Assembly: GCA_036311565.1 (NCBI GenBank)
Contig: JAXJPR010000051.1
Span: forward strand, 1-64,000
From: Fimousia sp036311565
GTDB taxonomy: Bacteria > Bacillota > Clostridia > Lachnospirales > Lachnospiraceae
Length of the DNA stretch: 64,000 bases
Direction of reading: 5' to 3'
Numbering within the stretch: the first letter of the stretch is position 1; every line of letters starts with the position of its first letter. The translations under genes were made by a program, and so were the position numbers. Positions 8,743-16,979 of this stretch are shown here, in pieces. The notes under the pieces are model-generated. The model had not been told where the DNA came from. It searched no databases and saw only the letters and a list, made by a program, of their open reading frames with translations.

Positions 8743-8778
8743 ATGTTTTATAATTATGATAATTATATTGTTAGAGTG

Positions 8779-8851
8779 TTCTGCAAAGTAGCAAAAATGC
8801 CCGTTTTTCTTGAATTTTCCACCATTTTAAGGTATTCTAAAAAGTAGAAAG
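8779..8851 (+). promoter_or_regulatory. promoter with paired direct repeats before the dehydratase operon
   Basis: A promoter TTGAAT (8810-8815), 17-nt spacer, TATTCT (8833-8838) lies before the first dehydratase gene. Two copies of TTCTnnAAAGTAGnAAA occur at 8779-8795 and 8835-8850, 56 bp apart; the second covers the -10 box and likely start site. They are candidate operator sites for an unknown regulator. Confidence 0.5.
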
Positions 8852-8872
8852 ATTTTTTAGGAGGAAGTTTTA

Positions 8873-9355
8873 ATGAGCAAGAGCCGTGTATGGAAATTTC
8901 ACAATGATGTAGATACAGACCAGATTATCGCATCTCAGTATTTATTATTACCAAATATCGATGAAATGAAAGGTTATACATTTGAATCATTAGACCCTGA
9001 TTTTGCTAAAAAAGCACAGCCAGGAGATGTGATCGTGGCAGGAGAAAACTTTGGATGTGGTTCTTCCAGAGAACAGGCACCAAGTGTATTAAAAGCATTG
9101 GGAATTAAAGCTGTTGTTGCAAAATCATTTGCAAGAATCTTTTATCGTAATGCAATTAATGTAGGTCTTCCTGTAATTATCTGTAAAGATTTATATGATG
9201 ATGTAAATGAATTAGATGAAGTTGAATTCGATTTATTAGCAGGAAGTATTTCTTTTGAAGAAAAAGGCTATACCTGTACCAAACTTCCTGAATTAATGCA
9301 GACAATTTTAAATACAGGCGGATTAATTAATTATTTAAACAATGGTGAGGTGTAA
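8873..9355 (+). CDS. aconitase-family dehydratase small subunit (LeuD-like), copy 1
   Basis: A 160-residue swivel-domain subunit of the isopropylmalate isomerase / homoaconitase type. The signature ENFGCGSSREQAP holds the substrate-binding serines and arginine. The short length is that of the archaeal-type LeuD (about 160) rather than the 200-residue proteobacterial form. The specificity loop after DVDTDQIIAS reads YLLLPN. With the next gene it forms a two-subunit hydro-lyase that moves a hydroxyl group on a C4-C7 dicarboxylic or tricarboxylic acid. No leuA or leuB is nearby, so leucine synthesis is only one option. It is the first gene of a four-gene operon. Confidence 0.85.
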   Translation: MSKSRVWKFHNDVDTDQIIASQYLLLPNIDEMKGYTFESLDPDFAKKAQPGDVIVAGENFGCGSSREQAPSVLKALGIKAVVAKSFARIFYRNAINVGLPVIICKDLYDDVNELDEVEFDLLAGSISFEEKGYTCTKLPELMQTILNTGGLINYLNNGEV

Positions 9356-9359
9356 AGCG

Positions 9360-10598
9360 ATGGGAATGACAATTGGTGAAAAAATTATTGCGAGAGCAGC
9401 TGGAGTTTCTGAAGTAAAAGCTGGCGATATACATACCGTAACTTTGGACCGTTTGATGTCTAACGATGGAACAACACATTTGACAATAGATATGTATAAT
9501 AATCAACTTAAAAATCCAAAGATTGCAGATAAAGATAAAATTGTATTTATCATGGACCATAATGTACCGGCTGAAAATCCAAAAACAGCACAGGCACATA
9601 AGAAAATGCGTGATTTTGCAAAAGAACATGATATTAAATTATATGAAGGAAAAGGTGTCTGCCATCAGATTATGGTAGAAGACTTTGTATGTCCTGGAGA
9701 ACTGATTTTTGCAGCAGATTCACACACTTGTGCATATGGAGCATTAGGAGCATTTGGTACAGGTGTTGGATGTACAGATCTTTTATATGCAATGGTAACA
9801 GGTTCATCCTGGGTATTAGTACCAGAAACCATTCGTTTTAACTTGACCGGAAAACTTCCAGAAGGAGTATATCCAAGAGATTTGATTTTAACGATTATCG
9901 GTGATATCGGGGCAAATGGAGCAAATTATAAAATTATGGAATTTGCAGGAGAAGGTGCCCATAATTTAAGCATTAATGATCGACTGGTACTGTGTAATTT
10001 AGCGGTAGAAGCAGGTGCAAAAACTGGAATTGTTGAACCGGATGAAAAGGTTGTAGAATATGTAAAAGCTCATGGAAGAGAAGTTCAGCATATGTTCGCC
10101 AGTGATGATGATGCGGTATTTGAAAAGGTTTACAATTATGATTTAAGTAAGATCAGACCTGTTGTTGCACGTCCAGATTTTGTAGACGATGTAATTCCAT
10201 TAGAAGAATTAGAAAAAGTAAAAGTTGATCAGGCATTCTTAGGATCTTGTAATAACGGACGTATCGATGAACTTCGTATTGCAGCTAAGATGCTAAAAGG
10301 AAAAAAAGTTTGCGAAAGTGTACGTTTTGTTATTGCTCCAGCATCAAATGCGGTATATCTTCAGGCATTAGAAGAAGGAATTATTGATACTTTAATGGAA
10401 GCAGGAGCCATGGTCATGAATGCAAACTGCAGTGTTTGCTGGGGAAGCTGTCAGGGAGTCATTGGTGAAAATGAAGTGTTAGTTTCTACAGGAACCCGTA
10501 ACTTTAAAGGTCGTGCCGGCCATCCAAGCTCAAAAGTATACTTAGCATCGGCAGAAACGGTAACTCGTGCAGCAATTACTGGATATATTCAGGCATAA
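9360..10598 (+). CDS. aconitase-family dehydratase large subunit (LeuC-like), copy 1
   Basis: A 412-residue iron-sulphur subunit. ATG 9360 is preferred because GGTGAGG lies nine bases upstream; the longer ORF from 9342 would overlap the small-subunit gene. 4Fe-4S ligands are present: Cys in LGSCNNGR and the CxxC of ANCSVCWGSC. Other landmarks are GVCHQ, FAADSHTCAYGALG and the Arg in GRAGHPSS. GSCNNGR instead of the usual GSCTNGR, and the Trp and extra Cys after the CxxC, set it apart from canonical LeuC. It pairs with the preceding small subunit. The substrate (isopropylmalate, homoaconitate, a methylmalate or another) cannot be read from the sequence. Confidence 0.85.
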   Translation: MGMTIGEKIIARAAGVSEVKAGDIHTVTLDRLMSNDGTTHLTIDMYNNQLKNPKIADKDKIVFIMDHNVPAENPKTAQAHKKMRDFAKEHDIKLYEGKGVCHQIMVEDFVCPGELIFAADSHTCAYGALGAFGTGVGCTDLLYAMVTGSSWVLVPETIRFNLTGKLPEGVYPRDLILTIIGDIGANGANYKIMEFAGEGAHNLSINDRLVLCNLAVEAGAKTGIVEPDEKVVEYVKAHGREVQHMFASDDDAVFEKVYNYDLSKIRPVVARPDFVDDVIPLEELEKVKVDQAFLGSCNNGRIDELRIAAKMLKGKKVCESVRFVIAPASNAVYLQALEEGIIDTLMEAGAMVMNANCSVCWGSCQGVIGENEVLVSTGTRNFKGRAGHPSSKVYLASAETVTRAAITGYIQA

Positions 10599-10611
10599 GG
10601 AGGAAAATGAT

Positions 10612-11103
10612 ATGGAAAAATTTACAGGAAAAGTCTGGGTACTTGGAGATGATATTGATACAGATATTATTATTCCGACAGAATATTTAGCTCTGCCAAC
10701 TGTTGAAGATATGAAACCATATGGATTTTCACCACTTCGTCCGGAACTTGCTTCTAAGATTCAGGAAGGCGATATTATTGTGGCTGGTAAAAACTTTGGA
10801 TGTGGTTCTTCCAGAGAGCAGGCACCAGAAATTATCAAGGCATTAAAAGTCAGTTGTGTCATTGCCAAATCTTATGCCCGCATTTTCTTCCGCAATTCTA
10901 TTAATAATGGATTGTTGCTAATTGAAAATGACCAGATTCAGGATGCAGTAAAAGAAGGCGATGTGCTAAATATAACTTTAGGTGAAAAAATTGAACATAA
11001 TGGTGTGGAATATCCAATCCATTCTCTTCCAGATAATCTAATGGATATTATTAATGCCGGAGGATTAGTAAAAGCGATGCAGAAGCGTAATAACATAAAT
11101 TAG
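10612..11103 (+). CDS. aconitase-family dehydratase small subunit (LeuD-like), copy 2
   Basis: A 163-residue swivel subunit paralogous to the one at 8873. AAGGAGG at 10597-10603 fixes the start at ATG 10612. It has the same KNFGCGSSREQAP motif and DDIDTDIIIPTEYLALPT in the specificity-loop region; the residue after YL differs between copies (Ala here, Leu in copy 1). Its partner is the large subunit 12 nt downstream. It sits in the same operon as copy 1, which suggests two steps of one pathway or two substrates. Confidence 0.85.
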   Translation: MEKFTGKVWVLGDDIDTDIIIPTEYLALPTVEDMKPYGFSPLRPELASKIQEGDIIVAGKNFGCGSSREQAPEIIKALKVSCVIAKSYARIFFRNSINNGLLLIENDQIQDAVKEGDVLNITLGEKIEHNGVEYPIHSLPDNLMDIINAGGLVKAMQKRNNIN

Positions 11104-11115
11104 GAGGATTGGACC

Positions 11116-12363
11116 ATGGGAAATACATTAATTGAAAAAATTATTATGAAAAATATTGGGGCCCAAGCAGTGGCTCCAGGTCAAATTGTAACCGTAAATG
11201 TTGACCGTGTTATGATTCATGACATTTTTATTCCATTTGTAGCTGATAAATTTAAAGAAATGGGATTTACAAAAATCTGGGATCCAGAAAAAGTTGTATT
11301 GATTTATGATCATTTGGTCCCAACAAGTGCAGTAGAAGATGTGCGTCACTTTAAAATCGGAGATGCATTTGTAAAAGAATATGGCTTGACACATGTGCAT
11401 AGAAGCGATGGAATTTGTCATCAGTTAATGCCGGAAATGCAGTATGCACAGCCGGGAAATATTGTATTTGGAACAGATTCTCATACTACGACATATGGTT
11501 CTGTTGGATGCTTTTCCTCTGGAATCGGATATACAGAAATGGCATCAATTCTAGGAACCGGAGAAATGTGGATCCGTGTTCCAGAAACGATTAAAGTAGT
11601 CATCAATGGAGAACTTCCGTCTAATGTCAGTGCCAAAGATGTCATTTTACGTCTGATTGGGGATTTAAGAGCCGATGGAGCTACTTATAAAGCATTAGAA
11701 TTCCATGGATCAACAGTTGAAAATATGTCTGTGGCTTCTCGTATGACCATTGCCAATATGGCCATTGAAGCAGGGGCAAAAGCTGCTATGTTTGCACCAG
11801 ATGAAAAAACAGCAGAGTTTTCAGGTGTTAAATTAAGTGATGTTGACTGGATTTATGGAGATGAAGATGCCGTTTACTGTCAGACTATAGAATATCAGGC
11901 AGAAGATTTGGTACCAGTAGTGGCTTGTCCTTCTCAGGTAGATAATATCAAACCTGTTTCGGAAGTGGCTGGAACAAAACTAGATCAGGTATTTATTGGA
12001 TCTTGTACCAATGGGCGTCTGGAAGATTTAGCAGTAGCAGCTAAGATTTTAGAAGGAAAGAAAGTAGCAGATTATGTAAAATTAATTGTAACGCCAGCCA
12101 GTCGTCAGGTCTACCGTGATGCTATTAAAGCAGGTTATTTAAAAACTTTAGTGGAAGCGGGTGCTATCGTTACTCAGCCAGGATGCGGTCTGTGTTGTGG
12201 GCGTGCTGGTGGCATTTTATCTGATGGAGAAAAAATCTTAGCAACCAATAATCGAAATTTCCTTGGGCGTATGGGTACAAATAAAGTTGGAATTTATCTT
12301 GGATCTCCTGCCAGTGCAGCTGCATCTGCTATCACTGGTGTGATTACTGTTCCTGAACTTTAA
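11116..12363 (+). CDS. aconitase-family dehydratase large subunit (LeuC-like), copy 2
   Basis: A 415-residue 4Fe-4S hydro-lyase subunit with canonical motifs: GICHQL, FGTDSHTTTYGSVG, IGSCTNGRLEDL, and CxxC in QPGCGLCCGRAGG. It is nearer to the standard LeuC/homoaconitase consensus than copy 1. The start ATG 11116 follows TAGGAGGATT. It ends the four-gene operon and a terminator follows. Archaeal-type LeuC proteins of about 415-420 residues serve as isopropylmalate isomerase, homoaconitase or dimethylmalate dehydratase, so the assignment stays at family level. Confidence 0.86.
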   Translation: MGNTLIEKIIMKNIGAQAVAPGQIVTVNVDRVMIHDIFIPFVADKFKEMGFTKIWDPEKVVLIYDHLVPTSAVEDVRHFKIGDAFVKEYGLTHVHRSDGICHQLMPEMQYAQPGNIVFGTDSHTTTYGSVGCFSSGIGYTEMASILGTGEMWIRVPETIKVVINGELPSNVSAKDVILRLIGDLRADGATYKALEFHGSTVENMSVASRMTIANMAIEAGAKAAMFAPDEKTAEFSGVKLSDVDWIYGDEDAVYCQTIEYQAEDLVPVVACPSQVDNIKPVSEVAGTKLDQVFIGSCTNGRLEDLAVAAKILEGKKVADYVKLIVTPASRQVYRDAIKAGYLKTLVEAGAIVTQPGCGLCCGRAGGILSDGEKILATNNRNFLGRMGTNKVGIYLGSPASAAASAITGVITVPEL

Positions 12364-12381
12364 GAAAAGGATGATAGAAAT

Positions 12382-12418
12382 GAAAAAGAATCTCACAAAA
12401 TGTGGGGTTCTTTTTCAG
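12382..12418 (+). terminator. terminator of the dehydratase operon
   Basis: GAAAAAGAA-t-CTCAC pairs with GTGGG-g-TTCTTTTTC around an AAAAT loop. Confidence 0.85.
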
Positions 12419-12476
12419 GTATTCCGTTATATCCGTTGATTTTATAATTTTTTTATCATATTTAATGTCCAGTTAA

Positions 12477-12502
12477 TTTACCATTTATCAATTTGTGGTA
12501 AA
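12477..12502 (+). promoter_or_regulatory. inverted repeat upstream of the dnaK-like gene
   Basis: TTTACCA (12477-12483) and TGGTAAA (12496-12502) are perfect inverted arms 12 bases apart, 42 nt before the start codon. They overlap weak promoter-like boxes. This is not the CIRCE element of the HrcA regulon, so heat-shock control of the usual kind is not supported. Confidence 0.4.
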
Positions 12503-12543
12503 GTACTCATTATGAGAAAATGTTCCACAAATGGAGGAAAGTT

Positions 12544-14307
12544 ATGGGTAAAGTAATAGGAATTGATTTAGGTACAACGAACAGCTGCGTAGCAGTTATG
12601 GAAGGCGATCAGCCCATTATCGTAGTAAATACAGAAGGAAACAGAACAACACCATCTGCAGTTGCTTATAGTAACCGTGGAGAACGTTTGGTAGGAGAGA
12701 CAGCAAAACGTCAGGCTGCAGTAAATGCAGAAGAAACGATTCTATCCATTAAGCGTGATATGGGTACAGATAAAAAAAGAAAGTTAAATGGAAAATTCTA
12801 CTCTCCACAGGAAATGTCTGCTATGATTCTTCAAAAGTTACGAAAAGATGCAGAAAATTATATTGGTGAAACAATTACAGAAGCAGTTATCACAGTACCA
12901 GCATATTTTAATGATGCACAGAGACAGGCAACCAAAGATGCTGGAAGAATTGCCGGATTAGAAGTAAAACGTATTATTAATGAACCAACAGCAGCCGCAT
13001 TGGCATATGGACTCGATCATGGTCAGCCACAGAAAATTCTTGTATATGACTTAGGAGGAGGAACTTTTGATGTCTCTGTCATTGAAATTGGAGATGGATT
13101 GATTGAAGTACTGGCAACAGCAGGTGACAATCATTTGGGAGGCGACGATTTTGATCAGAAACTGTGTGATTATATTGTTTCTGAATTTCAAAAAACAGAA
13201 GGCGTAAATCTTAGAAAAGATATAACAGCCATGCAGAGAGTCAGGGAAGAAGCAGAACGGGTGAAAAAGGAATTGTCATTTGCACAAAGTGTTCATGTGA
13301 ATCTTCCATTTATTTTGGTGGATAAAAGCGGTCCAAAACATTTGGATATGATGATAACAAGAGAAATATTTGAACGTTTGACTTATGATTTGGTTGAACG
13401 GACAGCAGGGCCAGTGCAGATGGCACTTTCAGATGCTGGAATTACCTCCAGAGATCTGAGTAAAGTATTATTAGTGGGTGGATCAACAAGAATTCCGGCA
13501 GTACAGACGAAGGTACGTCAAATGACAGGGATTGAACCATCAAAAACGATGAATCCGGATGAATGTGTTGCCATGGGAGCGGCCATTCAAGGGGGAAAAT
13601 TAGGCGGTAATGTCAGTGCGGGAAGCGCGGCAGCAGATTTGATTTTGATGGATGTTACACCTCTTTCCTTATCGATTGAAACCGTGGGAGGTGTCTGCAA
13701 TCGAATCATCGAGAGAAACAGCACGATTCCAACCAGACAAAGTAAGGTATTTACGACAGCAGCTAATTTCCAGACATCTGTAGAGATTAAGGTATATCAG
13801 GGAGAGCGTCAGTTTGCAAGAGACAATAAACTATTAGGTAATTTTCGTTTGAAAGGAATCAAACGTGCCATGGCGGGAGTTCCTCAAATTGAGGTTACCT
13901 TTGATATCGATGTCAATGGAATTGTAAAAGTTTCTGCAAAAGATTTAGGGACTGGAAAAGAGCAGGAAATCACGATTACTTCCAGCAATAATATGTCAGA
14001 AGAAGAAATTGAACGTGCCAGACAAGATGCAGCCATGTATGAATGTGAAGATGCTACACACAAAGAATGGCTGGATATTCGCTTTGACTCAGAGAATTTA
14101 GTAAATCGTGTGGATCGTTTATTGCGTGAACATAAAAAAGAGTTTGACCGCAAGCAGCGTTCTGCGATAAAATCAGATATGAATGCATTACGTAAATTAA
14201 TAGCGAAGACAAAACCAGAGACGATAACAAAAGAGCAGGCAGATGAGATGAAGCTGGCAAAAGAACAGTTAGAACGCACAGTAGCTGATCTGTTAAGTCG
14301 TATGTAA
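12544..14307 (+). CDS. Hsp70 chaperone (DnaK paralogue)
   Basis: A 587-residue Hsp70. GGAGG at 12533-12537 selects ATG 12544, giving the standard start MGKVIGIDLGTTNSC. The nucleotide-binding domain is complete (PAYFNDAQRQATKDAG, INEPTAAALAYGLD, DLGGGTFDVSV, LVGGSTRIPAVQ), then the linker and substrate domain (DLILMDVTPLSLSIETVGG). It ends at about residue 587 with no Gly-rich tail, so it is shorter than main DnaK proteins (610-640). No grpE, hrcA or CIRCE element is near; its partner is the unusual J protein 14 nt downstream. It is probably a second, specialised DnaK, though it could be the only one if no other copy exists. Confidence 0.9.
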   Translation: MGKVIGIDLGTTNSCVAVMEGDQPIIVVNTEGNRTTPSAVAYSNRGERLVGETAKRQAAVNAEETILSIKRDMGTDKKRKLNGKFYSPQEMSAMILQKLRKDAENYIGETITEAVITVPAYFNDAQRQATKDAGRIAGLEVKRIINEPTAAALAYGLDHGQPQKILVYDLGGGTFDVSVIEIGDGLIEVLATAGDNHLGGDDFDQKLCDYIVSEFQKTEGVNLRKDITAMQRVREEAERVKKELSFAQSVHVNLPFILVDKSGPKHLDMMITREIFERLTYDLVERTAGPVQMALSDAGITSRDLSKVLLVGGSTRIPAVQTKVRQMTGIEPSKTMNPDECVAMGAAIQGGKLGGNVSAGSAAADLILMDVTPLSLSIETVGGVCNRIIERNSTIPTRQSKVFTTAANFQTSVEIKVYQGERQFARDNKLLGNFRLKGIKRAMAGVPQIEVTFDIDVNGIVKVSAKDLGTGKEQEITITSSNNMSEEEIERARQDAAMYECEDATHKEWLDIRFDSENLVNRVDRLLREHKKEFDRKQRSAIKSDMNALRKLIAKTKPETITKEQADEMKLAKEQLERTVADLLSRM

Positions 14308-14321
14308 AGAGGAATTGATAA

Positions 14322-15026
14322 ATGGATCCATATAAAGTATTAGGAGTGCCACCGACGGCAACAGACGAAGAGGTAAAAAAAGCATATCGAAAATTGAGCC
14401 GGAAGTATCATCCGGATGCGAATATTAATAATCCAAATAAAGCGCAGGCTGAGGAAAAGTTTAAAGAAATTCAGTCAGCGTATCAGATGATTATGAATAA
14501 ACAGACCGGTCCATCACAAAGTTATGGTGGAACTTCCTATGGACAGGGCAATTCTTATGGCGGCTATGGACAGAATACCTATGGAAATCGTGGATACCAG
14601 GGTGGATATGGAAATTCACAATGGGGTGGTTATCAAGGAGGACAGTCAAGCAATCGTTATACACAGTCAGCCATTATGTATATACAGATGGGACAGTATC
14701 AGGCAGCGCTTCAGGCGTTAAATGAAATTGGCATACATCTTCGGAATGGCCAATGGTATTATTTGAGTTCTGTAGCCAATGCCTATACTGGTAATTATGC
14801 TACAGCCATGAGTCATATTAAGATAGCTATGGAAAAAGAACCAGGAAATGCAACATATACACAATTTTACCAGCAGTTGAGCAGTGGAAGTGATCAGTAT
14901 ATGGGAAGAGGGCGTAGTTATGGAAACCCCATGACAGAGATGAATGATTTCTGCTGTAAATTGTGTCTTGCGAACATGGTATGTAATATGTGCTGTGCGC
15001 CTGGTGTGTATTGTGGTGGATTTTAA
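14322..15026 (+). CDS. J-domain protein with low-complexity linker, TPR and Cys-rich tail
   Basis: A 234-residue co-chaperone. Residues 1-60 are a J domain with HPD at 30-32, needed to stimulate Hsp70 ATPase. Residues about 65-110 are a Tyr/Gly/Gln/Asn/Ser-rich low-complexity stretch. Residues about 115-190 hold a TPR-like pair of helices (IQMGQYQAALQALNEI, YTGNYATAMSHIKIAM). The last 24 residues hold seven cysteines (CCKLC, CNMCC, YCGGF). It lacks the DnaJ zinc finger and C-terminal peptide-binding domain. It forms an operon with the DnaK paralogue. Cysteine clustering suggests metal binding or a redox/thioester anchor; no function is known to me. Confidence 0.85.
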   Translation: MDPYKVLGVPPTATDEEVKKAYRKLSRKYHPDANINNPNKAQAEEKFKEIQSAYQMIMNKQTGPSQSYGGTSYGQGNSYGGYGQNTYGNRGYQGGYGNSQWGGYQGGQSSNRYTQSAIMYIQMGQYQAALQALNEIGIHLRNGQWYYLSSVANAYTGNYATAMSHIKIAMEKEPGNATYTQFYQQLSSGSDQYMGRGRSYGNPMTEMNDFCCKLCLANMVCNMCCAPGVYCGGF

Positions 15027-15068
15027 ATCGTAATTATTTATAGTGTGAAATATTAATAAACAGCGTAA

Positions 15069-15104
15069 AAAGGACTGGGTGAATCACACTTCACGCAGTC
15101 CTTT
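15069..15104. terminator. bidirectional terminator between the J-protein gene and potD
   Basis: AAAGGACTG-g-GTGAA pairs with TTCAC-g-CAGTCCTTT; A- and T-rich flanks can serve both converging genes. Confidence 0.85.
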
Positions 15105-15119
15105 AATAGATCGTGTTGT

Positions 15120-16175
15120 TTAATATGCTTTTACTTTTGTCCAAAGTTCCGAATAATATTTTCTAATATCATTTTTCTGATAACGGAAAACTTCATCCTT
15201 ATCATGTCCAGTACGAGGAATAAAGGAATCGATTCCTTTGTAATCGTTATCACGCATCATTTCAAATGCAGGCTGTATAGCAGGGGTGTATCCCACCTCC
15301 TGAGTGTTTATGTATGCATTATCAATATCACACATAAAATTTATGAATTCGTGGGCAAGTTCTGTATTCTCACAAGTCTTTGTTATGACCATACAGTCTG
15401 TCCACATGTTGGTTCCTTCATCTGGTTCAAAGAAGTCCATATCTTCATTTTCACTCATGATCAAAGCAGCATCACCAGAATAAACAACAGCAATTGATTT
15501 ATTGCCAGAAATCATATTATCAATAACGTCATCCGTTGCATATACAACATCCATGGTATTCCGTTGTTTGATCAACCAGTTATAAGCTTTTTTAATTTGT
15601 TTTTTGTTGGTTGTATTCATGGAATAACCGAGAGATTTTAAGGCAATCATGAAAGAATCACGTTCAGAGTCATACATATAGATGTTACCCTTATATTTTT
15701 CATTACGGAGCAAATCCCATCCATCTGCTAAGTCTGCTTTGTCTACCACCTTTTTGTTGTATAGAATACCGACAGTACCATAGAAATATGGTACACTATA
15801 TTTATTTTCCGGATCAAATTCCTGCTTCATAGTATCTGGGTTCAAATTTTCCTTATTTGTAATCTGATCCCAATCAATCTCAGCAAGATAATCTTCTTTG
15901 ATCAACCGCTCGATCATATAATCAGATGGGACTAAAATGTCATATGTTTCACCAGTACGGATCTTAGTATATAAAGATTCATTGGAATCATATGTGTCAT
16001 AAATGATTTTACAGTCATAGGCTTTTTCGAATTCTGTCAATAGCGATTTATCAATATATTCGCCTCCATTGAAGATTTTTAAGACAGGTTTTTCATTGTC
16101 TCCTTTTCCACAGCCGGTAAGGCCCAGAGACAGTACCAAAACTGTAATTAATAATGCACTAATTAATTTTTTCAT
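15120..16175 (-). CDS. potD: spermidine/putrescine ABC transporter substrate-binding lipoprotein
   Basis: A 351-residue lipoprotein with signal MKKLISALLITV and lipobox LTGC, then a PotD-type periplasmic-binding fold (LKIFNGGEYIDKSLLTEFEKAY, LVPSDYMIERL, PYFYGTVGILYN). It captures polyamines outside the membrane for PotABC. ATG 16175 is chosen because AGGAAG lies just upstream; the longer ORF (to 16205) has no such site. It overlaps the end of potC by 17 nt and is the last gene of the five-gene minus-strand operon. Confidence 0.92.
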   Translation of the reverse strand: MKKLISALLITVLVLSLGLTGCGKGDNEKPVLKIFNGGEYIDKSLLTEFEKAYDCKIIYDTYDSNESLYTKIRTGETYDILVPSDYMIERLIKEDYLAEIDWDQITNKENLNPDTMKQEFDPENKYSVPYFYGTVGILYNKKVVDKADLADGWDLLRNEKYKGNIYMYDSERDSFMIALKSLGYSMNTTNKKQIKKAYNWLIKQRNTMDVVYATDDVIDNMISGNKSIAVVYSGDAALIMSENEDMDFFEPDEGTNMWTDCMVITKTCENTELAHEFINFMCDIDNAYINTQEVGYTPAIQPAFEMMRDNDYKGIDSFIPRTGHDKDEVFRYQKNDIRKYYSELWTKVKAY

Positions 16176-16974
16176 GTAGGGCTTCCTTTCTTCTTTTACG
16201 CACAATGTATGGCACCACTTTTACAATTAGCATTGTCAGAAAAATAACAGTAATTACGATGGTTGACAATGCATTAATCGTAGGATTTGTACGTTTGGTC
16301 ATATTATAAACAATAATGGAAATATTAGAAACTCCATTACCAGTTACAAAATAAGAAATGACAAAATCATCAAAAGACATTGTAAATGCAAGCAGTGCAC
16401 CTGCAAAAATTCCTTCCTTTAACATAGGAAGAAGAACTTTGTAGAGAGCCTGGAATGGTGTTGCACCCAGGTCCAGGGCCGCATCAGTAAGGTTTGGATC
16501 TAACGTTCTTACTTTAGGATAAACGCTTGTAATTACATAAGGGGTACAAAAAGCAATATGTGATAAAAGCATAGTAATGTAACCCTTTGGAATTCTCAAA
16601 GAAGAGAATAAAATCATAAATCCAATGGCAGTTACAATTTCTGGATTCATAATTGGAACATTATTGATATTAAGTATCATATCGCGTACAATTTTTTTGC
16701 ATTTGGATAATCCAATCGATGTTAAGGTTCCCAAAATTGTTGAAATCACAGTGGCTAATATGGCGATGGAAATGGATACAGATACAGCTGCCATAATTTC
16801 GCTGTCTGCAATAAGATTTTCATACCATCGCAAAGAAAATCCAGTAAAATGAGTCAGTGATTTTGAACTGTTAAAGGAAAAAAACATAGTCACTGCAATG
16901 GGTACATAGAAAAATGCAAAAATAATACCAATATAAATACTATAAAATATTTTTGATGTTGATATTTTTTTCAT
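16159..16974 (-). CDS. potC: spermidine/putrescine ABC transporter permease PotC
   Basis: A 271-residue inner-membrane permease with about six hydrophobic segments and the EAA loop (DAALDLGATPFQALYKVLLPML) that contacts the ATPase. ATG 16974 is nine bases behind GAGGA, better placed than the upstream TTG/ATG codons at 16983/16980. It is coupled to potB upstream and overlaps potD downstream. Confidence 0.92.
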   Translation of the reverse strand: MKKISTSKIFYSIYIGIIFAFFYVPIAVTMFFSFNSSKSLTHFTGFSLRWYENLIADSEIMAAVSVSISIAILATVISTILGTLTSIGLSKCKKIVRDMILNINNVPIMNPEIVTAIGFMILFSSLRIPKGYITMLLSHIAFCTPYVITSVYPKVRTLDPNLTDAALDLGATPFQALYKVLLPMLKEGIFAGALLAFTMSFDDFVISYFVTGNGVSNISIIVYNMTKRTNPTINALSTIVITVIFLTMLIVKVVPYIVRKRRKEALHEKIN

Positions 16975-16979
16975 AGGCA

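Noticed and set aside
12477..12502. CIRCE heat-shock operator before dnaK
   Set aside because: The inverted repeat TTTACCA/TGGTAAA does not match TTAGCACTC-N9-GAGTGCTAA.
13884..14279. Long antisense ORF in dnaK (also 55141-55545 in rho, 6986-7327 in putP, 39346-39783 over the lipoprotein)
   Set aside because: These are mirror frames of conserved genes with low-complexity Ser/Leu/Phe-rich translations and no ribosome sites.
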